64,000 nt of DNA from JAKVAV01 sp047633195. Its GTDB lineage: Bacteria; Bacteroidota; Bacteroidia; Flavobacteriales_D; Cryomorphaceae. Positions 26,356 to 34,714 of the stretch are shown here, in pieces. A program made the position numbers and the translations under genes. The notes beneath the pieces are model-generated. The model saw only the letters and a list, made by a program, of their open reading frames with translations. It made no database searches and was not told the origin of the DNA. Numbering within the stretch: the stretch's first letter is position 1; every line of letters starts with the position of its first letter. Location of the stretch: NCBI GenBank assembly GCA_047633195.1, contig JBLIEU010000002.1, positions 1 through 64,000 on the forward strand, read 5' to 3'.

Positions 26356-27307
26356 CTCTGGATTTGCGTCGTTTTCTCGACTTGCGCTTGTTCCAATTGT
26401 ACCTCTTTTTAGAGAAGGAGCTTCGTCCTTTGAGAACGTAAGAGTAGGTGAATTGTGTGAAGAGATAGCCATCATTATTCGTTGGGTCTCCGCGTTTTTC
26501 TCCAGGATCAAAACTTTCGGCGTTCGGCACATCCAAGCCAAATTCTTCAGCATACTCAGCTGCGGCAGCTAGGGCTTCTGTAGTAGTGCGATTGGACAGT
26601 TGAGCGCCAAGTGAATTCTCCTCACCTTCGAAACTCGCATACTCAGTGCTCGTATCATCAAGGTAGTCAGTAAAGGTAGTGCGGTAGCCAATTTCCCATC
26701 CAAAACGGTGAACCTTTTTGTGGGTGAAATAGAGACCCAATCCTGCTGGGATAGTCAATTGCCAGCGGCTGTAATCTTCTCCCTCAGTTTGTAGTGGTTG
26801 CAATTCAATTAGTTCTCCATTGAACTCTGCCAGGTCTCCATAATAAACCACCTTCGGATTGTGATGCATTACACCAGCACCGGCAAAAGCATAAATTTTA
26901 AAATCGGGATTGTAATACCCTTTTCCGCTCACGTCGCTGTCGTAAAACAACGTTATTTCTGCTCTTCCGCTTAATTCAATAATATCGTTTCTGAAGCTTA
27001 AGTTTCGAGCTACACGTGCAGGATTTTCGGAGTTGTAGTCATTTGCGCGAATCCGTCCGTAATTGGCGCCAACATTAAAGGATAACGTAGGCGAGTATTT
27101 ATACCGTGCAAATCCCCCGAAGACATATTGCGTGCGGTTCAATTTCATATCGAATATGAAATCCCTTCGCTCTTGTTCTCCTCCACCTATTTCTCCGAGG
27201 TAATTAGAGAAACCGACACCTACGCCAAAGTCCCATTGGTACTGTGCCGAAAGGGGGGAGGCACACCCTAGAAGAAGGAGCAAACAGAAGATGCGGGGAC
27301 TGAGCAT
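26345..27307 (-). CDS. outer-membrane beta-barrel protein, DUF6089-like
   Basis: A 320-aa protein starting at the ATG at 27307 (MLSPRIFCLLLLLGCASPLSAQ), which gives a clean Sec signal peptide; upstream in-frame codons would precede the promoter and were rejected. The mature part begins YQWDFGVGVGFSNYLGEIGGG and alternates amphipathic strands, as in small barrels of the DUF6089 type common in Bacteroidota. The C-terminal tail is strongly basic (KRYNWNKRKSRKRRKSRAKF), unusual for a barrel. Function unknown. Confidence 0.75.
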   Translation of the reverse strand: MLSPRIFCLLLLLGCASPLSAQYQWDFGVGVGFSNYLGEIGGGEQERRDFIFDMKLNRTQYVFGGFARYKYSPTLSFNVGANYGRIRANDYNSENPARVARNLSFRNDIIELSGRAEITLFYDSDVSGKGYYNPDFKIYAFAGAGVMHHNPKVVYYGDLAEFNGELIELQPLQTEGEDYSRWQLTIPAGLGLYFTHKKVHRFGWEIGYRTTFTDYLDDTSTEYASFEGEENSLGAQLSNRTTTEALAAAAEYAEEFGLDVPNAESFDPGEKRGDPTNNDGYLFTQFTYSYVLKGRSSFSKKRYNWNKRKSRKRRKSRAKF

Positions 27308-27312
27308 AGGCG

Positions 27313-27341
27313 CAAAGATAGAAGAATGGACACAATACAAA
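27313..27341 (-). promoter_or_regulatory. Bacteroidota-type promoter for the outer-membrane protein
   Basis: On the minus strand TTTG (27338-27341) is followed after 17 bp by TATCTTTG (27313-27320), a full match to the -33/-7 consensus. The -7 box ends only 5 bp before the ATG at 27307, so the transcript would have almost no leader. Confidence 0.65.
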
Positions 27342-27421
27342 ATAGTTTTCAAAATCCCTTTTATGATGGATTCTATAGGATTCTTCTCTTTGAATTTTTG
27401 CGTTCTTCGCAGGGCCACAAT

Positions 27422-28375
27422 ATGCCGATGAGAATTTCACAATTACTGAATATTCAATACCCTATTATCCAAGCGGGAATGGTCTGGTGCAGTGGTTGGG
27501 AGTTGGCCTCAGCATCGGCCAATGCCGATATGCTTGGAGTCATTGGTTCTGGGTCGATGTACCCCGACATCTTAGATCATCACATTAAGAAATGTCAAGC
27601 TGCTACCCAGAAACCCTTCGGGGTAAATGTGCCATTGTTGTATCCCGATATTGACATGCATTTTGAGGTGATTCTTTCTAACGGTATAAAAACGGTGATC
27701 ACTTCTGCGGGAAATCCTGCCAAGTATACTGCTCTTCTTAAGAAGGAAGGGATTACGGTTCTCCATGTTGTGAGCAGTTCAAAGTTTGCCTTGAAGGCAC
27801 AAGATGCTGGAGTTGATGCGGTAATTGCCGAAGGGTTTGAAGCGGGAGGCCACAATGGCAGAGAGGAAACAACCACGCTATGTTTGGTTCCTCAAGTCTG
27901 CCAAGCGGTCCATATCCCAGTAGTTGCTGCAGGCGGTATCTCTTCTGGGAAATCCATGTTTGCAGCACTAGCTTTGGGAGCCGACGGTGTACAGATAGGC
28001 AGTAGATTTGTCGTTTCAAATGAGAGTTCGGCTCATCTTTCGTTTAAACAAAAGGTAATCGACGCAGCCGAGGGCGACACGATTCTCACATTAAAAGAAC
28101 TGGCTCCGGTCAGGCTTATCAAAAATGATTTCTATAGCGCTCTTACCTCTGCGTATGCCAATGGTGCTGAATCTCAGGAATTGAGAGAGCTATTGGACCG
28201 AGGTAGAGCTAAGAAAGGAATGTTTGAAGGTGATCTGAAAAACGGTGAGCTGGAAATAGGGCAGGTTTCTGCTAGCATAAATGAAATGGAGCCTGTTGCT
28301 GAAATAGTAAAAGATATTATCTCAGAATACGAAGAAACGCGAGCGTTGATGAACGCTAGATCAATGAGCTTATGA
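27422..28375 (+). CDS. nitronate monooxygenase / FabK-like flavoprotein
   Basis: A 317-aa TIM-barrel FMN protein from the ATG at 27422 (a second ATG follows at 27428). YPIIQAGMVWCSGWELASA, GVIGSGSM, AEGFEAGGHNGRE with the family His, PVVAAGGI and GADGVQIGSRF are the FMN/phosphate-binding motifs of the nitronate monooxygenase/FabK superfamily. The activity could be nitroalkane oxidation or enoyl-ACP reduction. The divergent neighbour is the outer-membrane protein; the M16 peptidase gene overlaps by 4 bp downstream. Confidence 0.8.
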   Translation: MPMRISQLLNIQYPIIQAGMVWCSGWELASASANADMLGVIGSGSMYPDILDHHIKKCQAATQKPFGVNVPLLYPDIDMHFEVILSNGIKTVITSAGNPAKYTALLKKEGITVLHVVSSSKFALKAQDAGVDAVIAEGFEAGGHNGREETTTLCLVPQVCQAVHIPVVAAGGISSGKSMFAALALGADGVQIGSRFVVSNESSAHLSFKQKVIDAAEGDTILTLKELAPVRLIKNDFYSALTSAYANGAESQELRELLDRGRAKKGMFEGDLKNGELEIGQVSASINEMEPVAEIVKDIISEYEETRALMNARSMSL

Positions 28376-29610
28376 TAGAATACGAAAGGTTTGTGCTGGA
28401 AAATGGCTTGACCTTGATTGTGCACAAAGACAAAAACACCCCAATCGTATCAGTTAACACTTTGTATAAAGTGGGTGCTCGTGACGAAAGTCCCGATAAA
28501 ACGGGTTTTGCTCATCTCTTCGAACACTTGATGTTCAGCGGAACTAAGAATGTTGCTGATTTTGATACTCCATTGCAACGAGCAGGAGGCACGAACAATG
28601 CTTTCACAAACAATGATTTCACCAATTATTATGTGACACTTCCCAAGGAAAACTTGGACACGGCGCTCTGGCTCGAATCAGATCGCATGTTGGATTTGGG
28701 TTTTTCGAAAGAAGGGCTGGAGGTGCAACGAAAAGTAGTGATAGAGGAGTTTACTCAGCGCTACCTCAATCAGCCATACGGCGATTTGTGGTTGACTTTA
28801 AGACCAATGGCTTATAAAACTCATCCTTATAAATGGGCGACCATTGGCAAAAGCATCGCCCATATCGAAGAGGCTACCATGGACGATGTGAGGAGTTTCT
28901 ACAATCGGTATTATTCGCCGTCGAATGCCATATTGACCGTTGCTGGAAATGTGGACCCAGAATACATTCTCGATCGCGTGAACCATTGGTATGGTGATAT
29001 TCCTTCCGGTAATGGCATCGTATCAAACTATCCGATAGAAGCAAACAAGAAGGACGACGAATGCGAGGTGCTGACGAGAGATGTGCCTCAAAGAGCGCTT
29101 TACATGGCTTGGCTCATGAGTGCCCGTCAAGATGAGGATTACTACAAATTTGATCTTTTGAGCGATGTATTGGGAAATGGAAAATCATCTCGATTGCACC
29201 AAAAATTAGTCATAGAGAAGGAGACTTTCACCCAAGTAGGTGCATACATCATGGGAAGCATCGACCGAGGACTTTTGGTGGTTTCGGGAATGCTAAGTGA
29301 GGGAGTTGACCACAACGACGCTCGTCAAGCCATTCTTGATCAAATAGCAGAATTGGCTGCCGAGCCACCTACAGAAAGGGAGCTGACTAAGGTGAAGAAC
29401 AAAGTTTTGGCTCAAAAGGCATTGTCGGAAACGGGGGCGCTTTCTAAAGCCATGAATTTGAGTTACTACGAGATGCTAGGAGATGCATCTGCCATCAATA
29501 GCTTTCAAAACAACTACTTGAGTGTAACGGCCGAGAACGTGCAGGCTATGGCTAAGAAATTAATTGAAAGAGGAGTAAACGAATTGAGGTATGAAAAGCA
29601 AAATGGATAG
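28372..29610 (+). CDS. M16-family zinc metallopeptidase, active subunit
   Basis: A 412-aa pitrilysin-type peptidase. HLFEH at 48-52 is the inverted zinc motif HxxEH, and EE at 125-126 supplies the third zinc ligand. No signal peptide is visible, so it is probably cytoplasmic, unlike many exported Bacteroidota M16 enzymes. It overlaps the next gene, an M16 homologue without the motif, by 8-20 bp; the two should form a heterodimer as in mitochondrial processing peptidase-like pairs. Confidence 0.87.
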   Translation: MIEYERFVLENGLTLIVHKDKNTPIVSVNTLYKVGARDESPDKTGFAHLFEHLMFSGTKNVADFDTPLQRAGGTNNAFTNNDFTNYYVTLPKENLDTALWLESDRMLDLGFSKEGLEVQRKVVIEEFTQRYLNQPYGDLWLTLRPMAYKTHPYKWATIGKSIAHIEEATMDDVRSFYNRYYSPSNAILTVAGNVDPEYILDRVNHWYGDIPSGNGIVSNYPIEANKKDDECEVLTRDVPQRALYMAWLMSARQDEDYYKFDLLSDVLGNGKSSRLHQKLVIEKETFTQVGAYIMGSIDRGLLVVSGMLSEGVDHNDARQAILDQIAELAAEPPTERELTKVKNKVLAQKALSETGALSKAMNLSYYEMLGDASAINSFQNNYLSVTAENVQAMAKKLIERGVNELRYEKQNG

Positions 29611-30880
29611 AACTATTGCACCCGATATCGAGAAAGTAAAGGAACTTTCAATTCCACATCAAGATTCTTGCGATCATATTTTTGGTACCCCCGTTTTTGT
29701 AGTGGAAGATGAAGCGGAGGATCTTGTGAAGATTGAGTTCGTATTTCCTGCGGGTTCTGGTGAGGAGTCGAAATCATTGTTGGCAACAGCCACTTCTTCC
29801 ATGCTCACTGAAGGAGCTGGCACATTCTCTGCAAAGGAAATCAGCGAGATGAAGGACTACTACGGCGCGAAGATTCATGCTGGCGTCGGGAAAGATATGG
29901 CTTCTGTTACGTTGGTTTGTTTAAAGTTAAACTTGGAAGAGTTAATTCCATTGGTTGCAGCTATTATTAAACATCCCACTTTCCCCGAAAAGGAGTTTGA
30001 AAGCTACAAGCGAAGAACCAAAGCGAGTCTGAAAGTCAACTTGGAAAAGGTGGAGATTATTTGTCGACTGCTTTTTAGTAAGCTGTTTTTTGGCGATTCT
30101 AAATACGCTGAACGATACGCTCCTGAGGACTTTGATAAAATTGAAATAGCGGATCTCAAGGCTTTTCATCGTGAGAACTACTGTTTAAATGATGCACGCA
30201 TTTTTATTAGCGGGGCAAGTGTCAAAAAAGCCATTGCTCTTTTAAAGCAAAACCTCCAAGCAGATGAAGGATCAGTCGTAAGAAAGTCGCTAAGTGGCTT
30301 TAGTCCTAAACAGGAAACAAGTTTTGTGCGCAAAGAGGGTGCACTGCAAAGTGCCATTCGAGTAGGATTTCCTGCCGTATCTCGTCATCATGAGGACTAT
30401 CCAGCGTTCTATATTGCCAATACGATTTTGGGAGGATATTTCGGTTCCCGATTGATGCAGAATATCCGAGAAGACAAAGGATATACCTATGGAATAGGGT
30501 CGAGCATAAACCAATTGAAAGATTTGTCTTTTGCAGTAATATCAACTCAAGTGGGAGCAAAACACACAGAAGCTACCATGACCGAGATTAATTATGAAGT
30601 CAACCGATTGCGTGAGGAGCTTGTATCTGTTGAAGAATTGGACTTGGTAAAAAACTATACCGCAGGAGACTTGTTGAGGAATTTTGATGGTACTTTTAGT
30701 CAAGCTTCTTTATTGCAAACAATGTTGTTTTATCAATTGCCAGGATCGTATTATCCAGACTTTTTAAAGAAGATTTACACTATTGAGCCAGCTGATGTTT
30801 TAAGAGTTGCTCAAAAATACTTTGACCCAGAAAAATTCACCATTGCGATTGTTGGTGAAAGCTTTGCCGACAACGATTAA
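29591..30880 (+). CDS. M16-family peptidase, inactive partner subunit
   Basis: A 429-aa M16 homologue. It lacks HxxEH (the corresponding stretch reads AGSGEESKSLLATATSSML) but keeps the C-domain motif REDKGYTYGIGSS that helps bind substrate in the partner subunit. The start may be 29591 or the ATG at 29603. No signal peptide. Pairing with the gene before it explains the loss of catalytic residues. Confidence 0.85.
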   Translation: MKSKMDRTIAPDIEKVKELSIPHQDSCDHIFGTPVFVVEDEAEDLVKIEFVFPAGSGEESKSLLATATSSMLTEGAGTFSAKEISEMKDYYGAKIHAGVGKDMASVTLVCLKLNLEELIPLVAAIIKHPTFPEKEFESYKRRTKASLKVNLEKVEIICRLLFSKLFFGDSKYAERYAPEDFDKIEIADLKAFHRENYCLNDARIFISGASVKKAIALLKQNLQADEGSVVRKSLSGFSPKQETSFVRKEGALQSAIRVGFPAVSRHHEDYPAFYIANTILGGYFGSRLMQNIREDKGYTYGIGSSINQLKDLSFAVISTQVGAKHTEATMTEINYEVNRLREELVSVEELDLVKNYTAGDLLRNFDGTFSQASLLQTMLFYQLPGSYYPDFLKKIYTIEPADVLRVAQKYFDPEKFTIAIVGESFADND

Positions 30881-31068
30881 TTGATTTCGGCGTCAAAATA
30901 ACGAAACGTTAATTGCGTTTAGCCTGAATGTGTTAGTAGAGTCAAGAGTCTGATAAAGAGAGTTCAACTGCAAGGTGCGCGCTGTTTTTAAAACAAGTGA
31001 AACGCAGATCGAAAATCAAGCCGAAGGCATGATAGGGGACTTTATGGGCAGGCTTTAATTAAAGGATG

Positions 31069-31076
31069 TATTTTTG
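31069..31076 (+). promoter_or_regulatory. candidate -7 box (TATTTTTG) at a start codon
   Basis: TATTTTTG matches TAnnTTTG and ends 4 bp before the ATG at 31081, so transcription would begin close to the start codon. No -33 TTTG was seen at the usual spacing. The 200 bp upstream hold no other feature I can recognise. Confidence 0.35.
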
Positions 31077-31080
31077 TTAA

Positions 31081-33114
31081 ATGAGGTTAAAACCCTTCAC
31101 ATATCTTATTATCGTGGTTTGTTTGTTCTCCTTGAGGTCATTGGCTCAAACACACCCTACATCACTTTGCGCTAGTGTAAGTGTAAATGGCGATGTACTC
31201 CTTTCTTGGGTAGATCTTGAAGCTATGCCTACAACCGGTTACGAAATCTATCGGGATCAAGGGGCGGGATTCACGGGGCCGTTGACACCTGCTGTCGGTT
31301 TTCCTGATTTGTCTTTTCAAGACCTTGGCGCTGGTGCCCACTTGGACATTGTTCGCTACTACGTGACCGATCGCGATGCTCCGAGCGGAGCGGTTCCTGA
31401 TACGATCAGCACCATCTTTTTGGAACTGATTCCTACAGGTGCCTTGTCAGTAGCTCAGATCGAGTGGAGTCTTCCTTTTAGTCCCATGCTCCTTGGCGGA
31501 GAGTTCATCATAGAACGAAGTGAAGCAGGAGCTCCTTTCATAGATTTGGTCTCGCTTCCGCCTTCAGCAGATTTTCATCTCGATACTCTTTACAGCGTCT
31601 GCGAACTCACAGAATTTACCTATCGGATTAAATACCAGACCATCGGTTGCACCATGTCTTCCCAAGAGGAATCTCGCGAATACGAAGACGATGTCGCTCC
31701 TCCCGCACCGATTGTAGAGACGATAAGCGTAGACCCAGTTACGGGAGTAGTTACAATCTACTGGTCGCCATCTTCGGCGCCAGATCTTGCTGGGTACGAA
31801 ATCCAAGATGTGATTCTCGGAGCAGATACTTCTTACACAGAAATTGATTCGATCTCTGGCGATAACATTAGTTATTCCGTAGACCTTTCTGCCACAAATG
31901 ATCCTGTCACATGGGTAGTATTGGCTAAGGATACTTGCAACAATGAAGCGAGTTTTGAAGGGATACACACCACTATGGAGGTGAACGTGACATATCTTGA
32001 TTGTGAAAATTTCGCGACGATAGACTGGACAGCTTATGACAGTTGGCCAGAAGGTTTGGAAGGGTATGAGATTCGGGCTATTCTTTCTAACGGAACGGAT
32101 ACACTCCTAGCCTCTACAGGCCCCGACGGGTTTATTTCTAATGTAGATGTTGATCCCAATACAGAATATCGGTTTTACATCAAAGCGATTTCCAATGGCA
32201 CTCAGCAACCCTCCACATCAAATGGTATTCTCATTTTTACCGAGTATCCTCCCCTAATCGATTTTCATTACCTGAGTTCTGTTTCGACAAATTTGGACGA
32301 GCAGATAGAGGTGAAGCTTTATCAGGATACTGCGGGAGTGGGAACGACCTATGAGCTTTATAAAAAAGAGGAAGAGGGCAATTATAATTTCATCGGACTA
32401 TTTTCTTCAGTCCCCAGTGAGGATACCATCACCTACATCGACTCAGATGTTAGAGCCAATGAACTCGTATACACTTACTCCTGGACAGCTATTGATGGCT
32501 GCGGAGAGATTATTGGCGATTCAAATGAAGGGTCTAACATCGTCTTGAATTCAAGAACAAGTAAAAGCGATTTGGTAAACAGGCTGGACTGGACCGAGTA
32601 TGAAGTTTGGGATGGAGCCGTGGTGGAATATCGAATCTTTCGTGGGCTGGGAGATGAGGAACCCATGTTTTACGATGCAACTGATCCCTCCATTACCGAT
32701 TGGTCTGAAGATGTTGAGGAGTTCCTGATGAATCAAGGCAGGTTTTGCTACCGAATTCAAGCTATCGAAGGTGCAAACCAGTATGGTTCAGGGGCGATTT
32801 CATTCTCAAATCTCTCTTGCGTTACTCAAGACCCTTTGATTTGGGTTCCCTCTGCTATGGTTTACCAAGGGTTCAATGATCAATTCAAACCCGTATTGGG
32901 ATTTGTGGATTTTGAGACGTACCGAATGGAGATCTACAATAAATGGGGCGAATTGCTTTACGAGACATCAGATGTAGAACTAGGATGGGATGGCACATTC
33001 AGTGGCAATGTGGTGCCAGAAGATTACTACCGCTACATTATCAGTTTTAAGGATGGCGGCGGTAAACCGTTTGTCGAGGAAGGGGTGCTATATATGGTAC
33101 GGAATGCTGAGTGA
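31081..33114 (+). CDS. secreted protein with Fn3-like repeats and CHU_C/T9SS type B domain
   Basis: A 677-aa surface protein. Signal peptide MRLKPFTYLIIVVCLFSLRSLAQ. The body holds several fibronectin type III-like modules (YEIYRDQG, YEIQDVILG, YEIRAILSNG, YRIFRGLG strands). The last 80 residues (VPSAMVYQGFNDQFKPVLG, MEIYNKWGELLYETSD, GWDGTFSGNVVPEDYYRY) are a gliding-motility C-terminal (CHU_C) type B sorting domain for the T9SS. Role unknown; adhesion is a reasonable guess. Confidence 0.82.
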   Translation: MRLKPFTYLIIVVCLFSLRSLAQTHPTSLCASVSVNGDVLLSWVDLEAMPTTGYEIYRDQGAGFTGPLTPAVGFPDLSFQDLGAGAHLDIVRYYVTDRDAPSGAVPDTISTIFLELIPTGALSVAQIEWSLPFSPMLLGGEFIIERSEAGAPFIDLVSLPPSADFHLDTLYSVCELTEFTYRIKYQTIGCTMSSQEESREYEDDVAPPAPIVETISVDPVTGVVTIYWSPSSAPDLAGYEIQDVILGADTSYTEIDSISGDNISYSVDLSATNDPVTWVVLAKDTCNNEASFEGIHTTMEVNVTYLDCENFATIDWTAYDSWPEGLEGYEIRAILSNGTDTLLASTGPDGFISNVDVDPNTEYRFYIKAISNGTQQPSTSNGILIFTEYPPLIDFHYLSSVSTNLDEQIEVKLYQDTAGVGTTYELYKKEEEGNYNFIGLFSSVPSEDTITYIDSDVRANELVYTYSWTAIDGCGEIIGDSNEGSNIVLNSRTSKSDLVNRLDWTEYEVWDGAVVEYRIFRGLGDEEPMFYDATDPSITDWSEDVEEFLMNQGRFCYRIQAIEGANQYGSGAISFSNLSCVTQDPLIWVPSAMVYQGFNDQFKPVLGFVDFETYRMEIYNKWGELLYETSDVELGWDGTFSGNVVPEDYYRYIISFKDGGGKPFVEEGVLYMVRNAE

Positions 33115-33167
33115 TATACAGTAGTTGAAGCAGAAATCTCCGCTCGGAATTCCACTTAAATTATTCT

Positions 33168-33175
33168 TACTTTTG
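33168..33175 (+). promoter_or_regulatory. candidate -7 box (TACTTTTG) for guaB
   Basis: TACTTTTG matches TAnnTTTG and lies 32 bp before the guaB ATG. No -33 TTTG at standard spacing was seen. Confidence 0.4.
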
Positions 33176-33207
33176 CCCGAATTTATTTCAAATTCAAACT
33201 CTGATTG

Positions 33208-34677
33208 ATGTCACTTAACGAATCCAAGATTTTGGGAGAAGGATTGACTTACGATGATGTCCTTCTCGTACCAGCTTATTCTGATATTCTGCCGCGTCAA
33301 GTCAATATCCGTTCGCGATTTTCCAGAAACATCATGCTCAATACGCCTATTGTATCGGCAGCAATGGACACTGTGACAGGATTTGAAATGGCCATAGCCA
33401 TGGCGCAGCAAGGAGGGATAGGAGTCATTCACAAAAATATGAGCATCGAGGCTCAAGCACGGGAAGTACGTAAAGTAAAACGCTCGGAAAGTGGAATGAT
33501 TCAGGATCCGATCACTATGATTGAGACTGCCAAAGTTGGTGATGCACTTCAAGTGATGTCGGAGAATAAGATCGGTGGAATCCCAGTGGTAGATGGGGAT
33601 AATATTTTAGTGGGAATCGTTACGAATCGCGATTTGCGCTTTCAAAAGGAAATGACCAAGCCAGTGAGCGAGATCATGACCAAAGAGAATCTGATCACTG
33701 CCAAGCGAGGGATTACCCTTCAAGAAGCGGAAATTATTCTCCAGCAATACAAAATTGAGAAATTACCAGTAGTAAGTGAAAAGAACAAACTTATTGGTCT
33801 GATTACTTACCGCGATATCATTAAACTAAAGAAACACCCAAACAGCTGTAAAGATGAGTTTGGTCGATTGAGAGTAGCAGCTGCCATTGGCGTTACCGCT
33901 GATGCTGTAGAGCGAACAGAAGCGCTTGTAAAAGCAGGAGTGGATGCTGTTGTAATAGATACTGCTCATGGTCATACCAAAGGAGTAGTCGCAGTGCTGG
34001 AAAAGATCAAGTCCAATTTTGATAAGATTGATGTTGTGGTAGGAAATGTGGCTACTGCAGAAGGTGCAATACACCTCGCCGATGCTGGTGCAGATGCAGT
34101 AAAGGTTGGGATTGGTCCTGGTTCTATATGCACTACACGTGTCGTGGCAGGTGTTGGGGTTCCGCAGCTCACCGCTGTGCTTGATGCTGCCTCAGCTTTG
34201 AAGGGTCGAGGCATTCCAATTATTGCAGATGGAGGTGTTCGATACACCGGCGATGTTGTTAAAGCAATGGCTGCAGGTGCAGGATCAGTGATGATTGGCT
34301 CGATGCTTGCTGGCGTGGAGGAATCTCCAGGAGAGACCATTATATATGAAGGAAGAAAATTTAAGTCTTATCGAGGAATGGGTTCTATAGAAGCCATGCA
34401 GCAAGGTTCCAGCGATCGCTATTTTCAAGATTCGCTCGATGACCTCAATAAACTTGTCCCAGAAGGTATTTCTGGTCGTGTACCTTATAAAGGAACGCTA
34501 GCTGAAGTAATGCACCAAGTTATTGGTGGTTTGCGCGCAGGAATGGGGTATTGTGGATCGGCTGATATAGCTACTTTGGCCGAAGCTAATTTCATAAGAA
34601 TCACAAACTCTGGAATAAGAGAAAGCCATCCGCATGACGTATCCATTACGCGTGAAGCTCCCAACTACAGTTTATAA
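33208..34677 (+). CDS. guaB: IMP dehydrogenase
   Basis: A 489-aa enzyme that oxidises IMP to XMP with NAD, the committed step to GMP. The N-terminus GLTYDDVLLVPAYSD, a CBS pair at about 95-205 (ITAKRGITLQEAEIIL in the second), the catalytic loop GIGPGSICTTRVVAGVGVPQ with Cys at about 308, and GGVRYTGDVVKA all match. The ATG at 33208 is used; a TTG just before would add one residue. Length is normal. Confidence 0.97.
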   Translation: MSLNESKILGEGLTYDDVLLVPAYSDILPRQVNIRSRFSRNIMLNTPIVSAAMDTVTGFEMAIAMAQQGGIGVIHKNMSIEAQAREVRKVKRSESGMIQDPITMIETAKVGDALQVMSENKIGGIPVVDGDNILVGIVTNRDLRFQKEMTKPVSEIMTKENLITAKRGITLQEAEIILQQYKIEKLPVVSEKNKLIGLITYRDIIKLKKHPNSCKDEFGRLRVAAAIGVTADAVERTEALVKAGVDAVVIDTAHGHTKGVVAVLEKIKSNFDKIDVVVGNVATAEGAIHLADAGADAVKVGIGPGSICTTRVVAGVGVPQLTAVLDAASALKGRGIPIIADGGVRYTGDVVKAMAAGAGSVMIGSMLAGVEESPGETIIYEGRKFKSYRGMGSIEAMQQGSSDRYFQDSLDDLNKLVPEGISGRVPYKGTLAEVMHQVIGGLRAGMGYCGSADIATLAEANFIRITNSGIRESHPHDVSITREAPNYSL

Positions 34678-34714
34678 TGACTTTACTATAATTGCTAAAG
34701 TGAAAATCACAACC

